Of a stretch of 64,000 nt of DNA, positions 61,828-64,000 are shown piece after piece. Below the pieces are notes generated by a model, which saw only the letters and a list, made by a program, of their open reading frames with translations, made no database searches and was not told where the DNA came from. Position numbers and translations under genes: made by a program. This stretch comes from Pectinophora gossypiella (lineage: Eukaryota > Arthropoda > Insecta > Lepidoptera > Gelechiidae): assembly GCF_024362695.1 (NCBI RefSeq), contig NC_065422.1, forward strand, positions 4,215,534 to 4,279,533, read 5' to 3'. Each line of letters opens with the position of its first letter. Position 1 is the first letter of the stretch.

Positions 61828-62589
61828 TGTCGCTTCTATCACGCGAATCAAATAGGTTGTACTTACTAGGGAAAATAAAACGGTATATAGAAATTAAACC
61901 AAGTTTATTGACATTAAATCCCTAGCAAGTACATAGATCGGATCTCTGGGTCGCAGGTAATTTGATACTGGCTGAGCAACCTTGGTGCAGTAGGAAAACT
62001 ACCACTTCCCTGTAACTCTTCCCACGACGACACGGGGTACACCGGCGCGCGCAGCAGGGCAGCAGAAGCGGTGGGGTAAGTATAGGACCGAAAGTGGATC
62101 CAGCGGGTTGTAGAACCCGAAAGGTGAAACGGTGCAGGTAAGTACAGGACCGGTAGTGGGTCCAGCGGTTGCTGAACTCGAAGGGTGAACCCCAATTAAT
62201 GGGGATAACACAACACTATAAATTATTATATCGTAGACAAAATTAGTAAAAAAAAGTACCTATTTAAAAAATATACGAGTAATCGAGGTGTTCTCGCTAC
62301 AAAGGCAGAAGGATTGTGTCGAACATCCGATCGGAAGAGTAGCGGCTCGGCTGTGGAATGTAGGTACGGCTACCTACGCAATGTGATAATTATTAAAGTC
62401 GTACAATATTAACGGAATTATTTTGTAAATAGATATGTTTGTTAAATTAATTAGTATATGTTTATTTATGTAATAATATTTTAGTTTTAAGCAGTAGTTT
62501 TTAAGTGTTTTCAATGATAACTTTTTGATAGTTCCTAACAGAAAAACAAGAGCAATTACACTCAGTAGTAAAACGCGGCAGGCGTTACA
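61828..62589 (-). repeat. 5' LTR
   Basis: 762 bp, identical by eye to the 3' LTR except for one base in a T-run near 62439. Confidence 0.95.
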
Positions 62590-62716
62590 GCCTTATCGTA
62601 AATTTGCCGCAGATGGCATTAACTACTTGGCCGGACAAATGGGGAGCGCTGAAGGCTCTCACCCAGTAGGGTTGATGAGGTTGGTATTCCGCCTCACAAC
62701 CCACACGTTAAGAAGA

Positions 62717-63062
62717 TTGGTTTCGAGCCCTAGTCGGGAATCGAACCCGGTGACATTACGATGCAAGCCACGCATTCTCTGAACAAGGATATAACGGATA
62801 CGAAGCCTCTATACAAAAACCATCACTCCTACATATTTCATTGCTTACAACCTAAAGGCAAATTTATCCAATAATAAATTCTCCGGGGCTATAAAAAGCG
62901 GCTAATTATTCAAGCACCATTAGTTTACCCGAAAAAAGGCTAAATTTTAAGCGCAATTTATTAATCTGGCTTCTTTCGGTCGATTAGACATTAAGCGATG
63001 GTAGCCCGGAATAATGGTAGCTAGGTGACTATATCGTTTTTTATCTACGTATAATATAGGTA
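62717..63062. other. Spacer
   Basis: 62725-62760 (AGTCGGGAATCGAACCCGGT) resembles the reversed B-box region of a SINE head; otherwise nothing. Confidence 0.4.
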
Positions 63063-63450
63063 TTTAGGGCGATAGTGACATCGTAACGAAAACTTTGAGG
63101 GATGATTCAGCTCATGATTTGATGATATCAAAAGTATGGATCTGAAAATAATAAAAAAAAAAACACAAAAAATTTCATGAATTTTCCGACAGGAAACTCC
63201 ACTTGATATCAACTCAGAATCAAGGTCTGAATCATTCCCCTCAGTATTCGTTACGGTGTCACTAACACCCATACATGTATGTACAGTCATGAGCAATATA
63301 ACGTACCCACTTTAGGACTCTTTCGCACTAACATTATTTGACATTTAGTGAGACTTACAGTTCAATTTGTCAAAAAAGTTAATGTGACATGGTACCAAAG
63401 TGTATACATATTAATGCTCGTGACCGTACTTGTATGGGGTGTAAGTCACA
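63063..63450 (-). mobile_element. MITE-J part, split by MITE-T
   Basis: One MITE-J hairpin in reverse (TAGTGACATCGTAACGAAAA, CAGGAAACTCCACTTGATAT, GTCACTAACACCCATAC). After the MITE-T the linker resumes with CTTGTATGGGGTGTAAGTCA. Confidence 0.7.
63284..63426 (-). mobile_element. MITE-T, complete, in the MITE-J linker
   Basis: 143 bp, TA on both sides (63282-63283, 63427-63428). CAGTCATGAGCAATATAACG to ATTAATGCTCGTGACCG. Confidence 0.9.
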
Positions 63451-63515
63451 TTCGGATGTGATTTTTAAACCTAAACCACACCGTTTTTTTTTTAAGCTAG
63501 TTTCACTCCAGTAGA

Positions 63516-63745
63516 GCTAACATGCGCAACGTGATAAAATGTTGTCACGGTTATTTTATCGATTCTGCCGACATAATTATGTCGTTTTGTCGATTGGTGC
63601 TAATATGTGAACGCAAATAAGTCATGTTGTTCTTTCAAAATACGAACAAAATCACGTGGCACGCATGTTAAGGAAACAAACTAACTTATCGATTTCGACA
63701 ATTTTTTTTTGAATCGATCGATAATTTTATCACGCGCATGTTAGC
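63516..63745. mobile_element. AT-rich MITE with GCTAACATGCG ends
   Basis: Left GCTAACATGCGCAACGTGAT, right read inward GCTAACATGCGCGTGATAAA: ~25-bp imperfect inverted ends differing by a small indel. The interior has several TCGA/ATCGAT motifs and T-runs. Single copy here; target duplication not clear. Confidence 0.6.
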
Positions 63746-63787
63746 CTTGCAGGTCGAAAATTGTTTTTTTTTTTCGAAATATTTTTG

Positions 63788-63860
63788 TCGAAATCGAAGT
63801 TCCGGCCAAGTATGTAATGCCTCAAATAGCATTAACAAGTTGGCTAGAACTTTAGATTGC
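63788..63860. repeat. Small inverted pair of the GGCCAAGTA motif
   Basis: CCGGCCAAGTATGTAATGCC is followed, 6 bases later, by an inverted relative (AGCATTAACAAGTTGGCT). Both resemble the SINE-P signature. Confidence 0.45.
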
Positions 63861-64000
63861 GGAGTTAATACTTTGTAGAGAAGCGGCGACAAATGTGTTT
63901 GCTGTGAATTTCTTATTAGGCGTTTCTTATTCGTAAGTAAATAATTTTTAATCGGTTGAAACCGCTTTTTAGAATACTTTCAAAACATCACATCATATTA

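Larger units (their letters stand above)
59743..62589 (-). mobile_element. Non-autonomous LTR retrotransposon, complete
   Basis: 2,847 bp with two direct repeats of 763 and 762 bp (59743-60505 and 61828-62589). By eye the repeats differ by only one T in a T-run near 60354, so the insertion is recent. Read on the minus strand each LTR begins TGTAACGCC and ends GCGACA (TG...CA). A 4-bp duplication GCCT flanks the element (59739-59742, 62590-62593), a size common in Ty3/gypsy elements. A PBS and a polypurine tract are in the right places. The 1.3-kb interior has no gag, protease, RT or integrase frame. It must have been moved by proteins of an autonomous relative elsewhere. Superfamily assignment to Ty3/gypsy is an inference. 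Confidence 0.95.
59724..62667 (-). mobile_element. SINE-P split by an LTR retrotransposon
   Basis: Left stub 59724-59738 (TTTTTTTTTTGACGT), right part 62594-62667 (TAAATTTGCCGCAGATGGCA to CTCACCCAGT). Flanked by AGGGTTGATG at 59714-59723 and 62668-62677. Confidence 0.9.
59596..62716 (+). mobile_element. SINE-A 3' half hosting a nested SINE-P and LTR element
   Basis: Left part 59596-59723 (GGAAGGCACGTTAAGCCGTT to CCAGGGTTGATG), right part 62678-62716 (AGGTTGGTATTCCGCCTCAC to CACACGTTAAGAAG). The two parts join at the duplicated AGGGTTGATG. Confidence 0.9.

Noticed and set aside
59829..62195. Identical 93-aa and 70-aa frames in both LTRs
   Set aside because: They are conserved only because the two LTRs are almost identical; they resemble no gag, env or regulatory protein I can name.

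Overview
The window looks like a gene-free stretch of a moth or butterfly (Lepidoptera-type) nuclear genome. I infer this from the high A+T content, the absence of any credible host exon, and dense repeats of types familiar from Lepidoptera: tRNA-headed SINEs, CR1/Jockey- and RTE-type LINEs with simple-sequence tails, and many TIR-bearing MITEs. I find no cellular protein gene, rRNA gene, stand-alone tRNA gene or CRISPR array. Almost every long open frame is either a LINE remnant or an accidental shadow inside a repeat.

Working family names used here (mine, not database names). SINE-A: tRNA head, tail ending in GATAGAAGAAGA. SINE-B: related tRNA head, tail with GCCCAGCAGTGGG. SINE-5S: tRNA-like head followed by a 5S-rRNA-like segment, with the same kind of tail. 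SINE-D: another tRNA head, GATGATGA tail. SINE-P: poly(A) tail. LINE-C: CR1/Jockey group with a GAATTT tail. LINE-K: 3' ends tailed by GATTTCT. LINE-X: a C2H2 finger at the C-terminus. LINE-Y: C-terminus MLHRQERG. LINE-Z: C-terminus with VSAYP. RTE: DGRWGGKVLEWRPR. MITE-T: Tc1-like, TA target. MITE-J: dimeric, TA target. MITE-E: AT-rich.

Layout. 0-6 kb: SINE-P, MITE-T, a hAT-like MITE, then a 3.9-kb TIR-bounded element carrying diverged 43-bp subterminal arrays and a dead LINE-X. 6-18 kb: scattered SINE-A/D and LINE tails. 18-21 kb: the longest ORF in the window, a 5'-truncated LINE-C reverse transcriptase inserted in a MITE-T. 21-24 kb: a LINE split by SINE-P (itself split by a TTA-target MITE) and by SINE-5S (itself split by a second SINE-P). 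24-52 kb: mosaic of SINE-A/B/D, LINE 3' ends, MITE-J dimers, a BEL/Pao fragment and a hairpin retro-insert at 46.8 kb. 52-57 kb: a 0.94-kb long-TIR element with a 15-bp periodic motif, and a pogo-like MITE packed with a 16-bp motif. 57-64 kb: SINE-5S inside MITE-T, SINE-P inside an RTE ORF, and a three-level nest in which a very young 2.85-kb non-autonomous LTR retrotransposon sits in a SINE-P that sits in a SINE-A.

The elements work together as parasites of each other. SINE-B and SINE-5S share 3' ends with the RTE LINE that probably moves them. SINE-A, SINE-B and SINE-5S share a ~37-bp central core. Target duplications seen here (TA, TTA, 4 bp, and 10-14 bp) date the insertions relative to each other.
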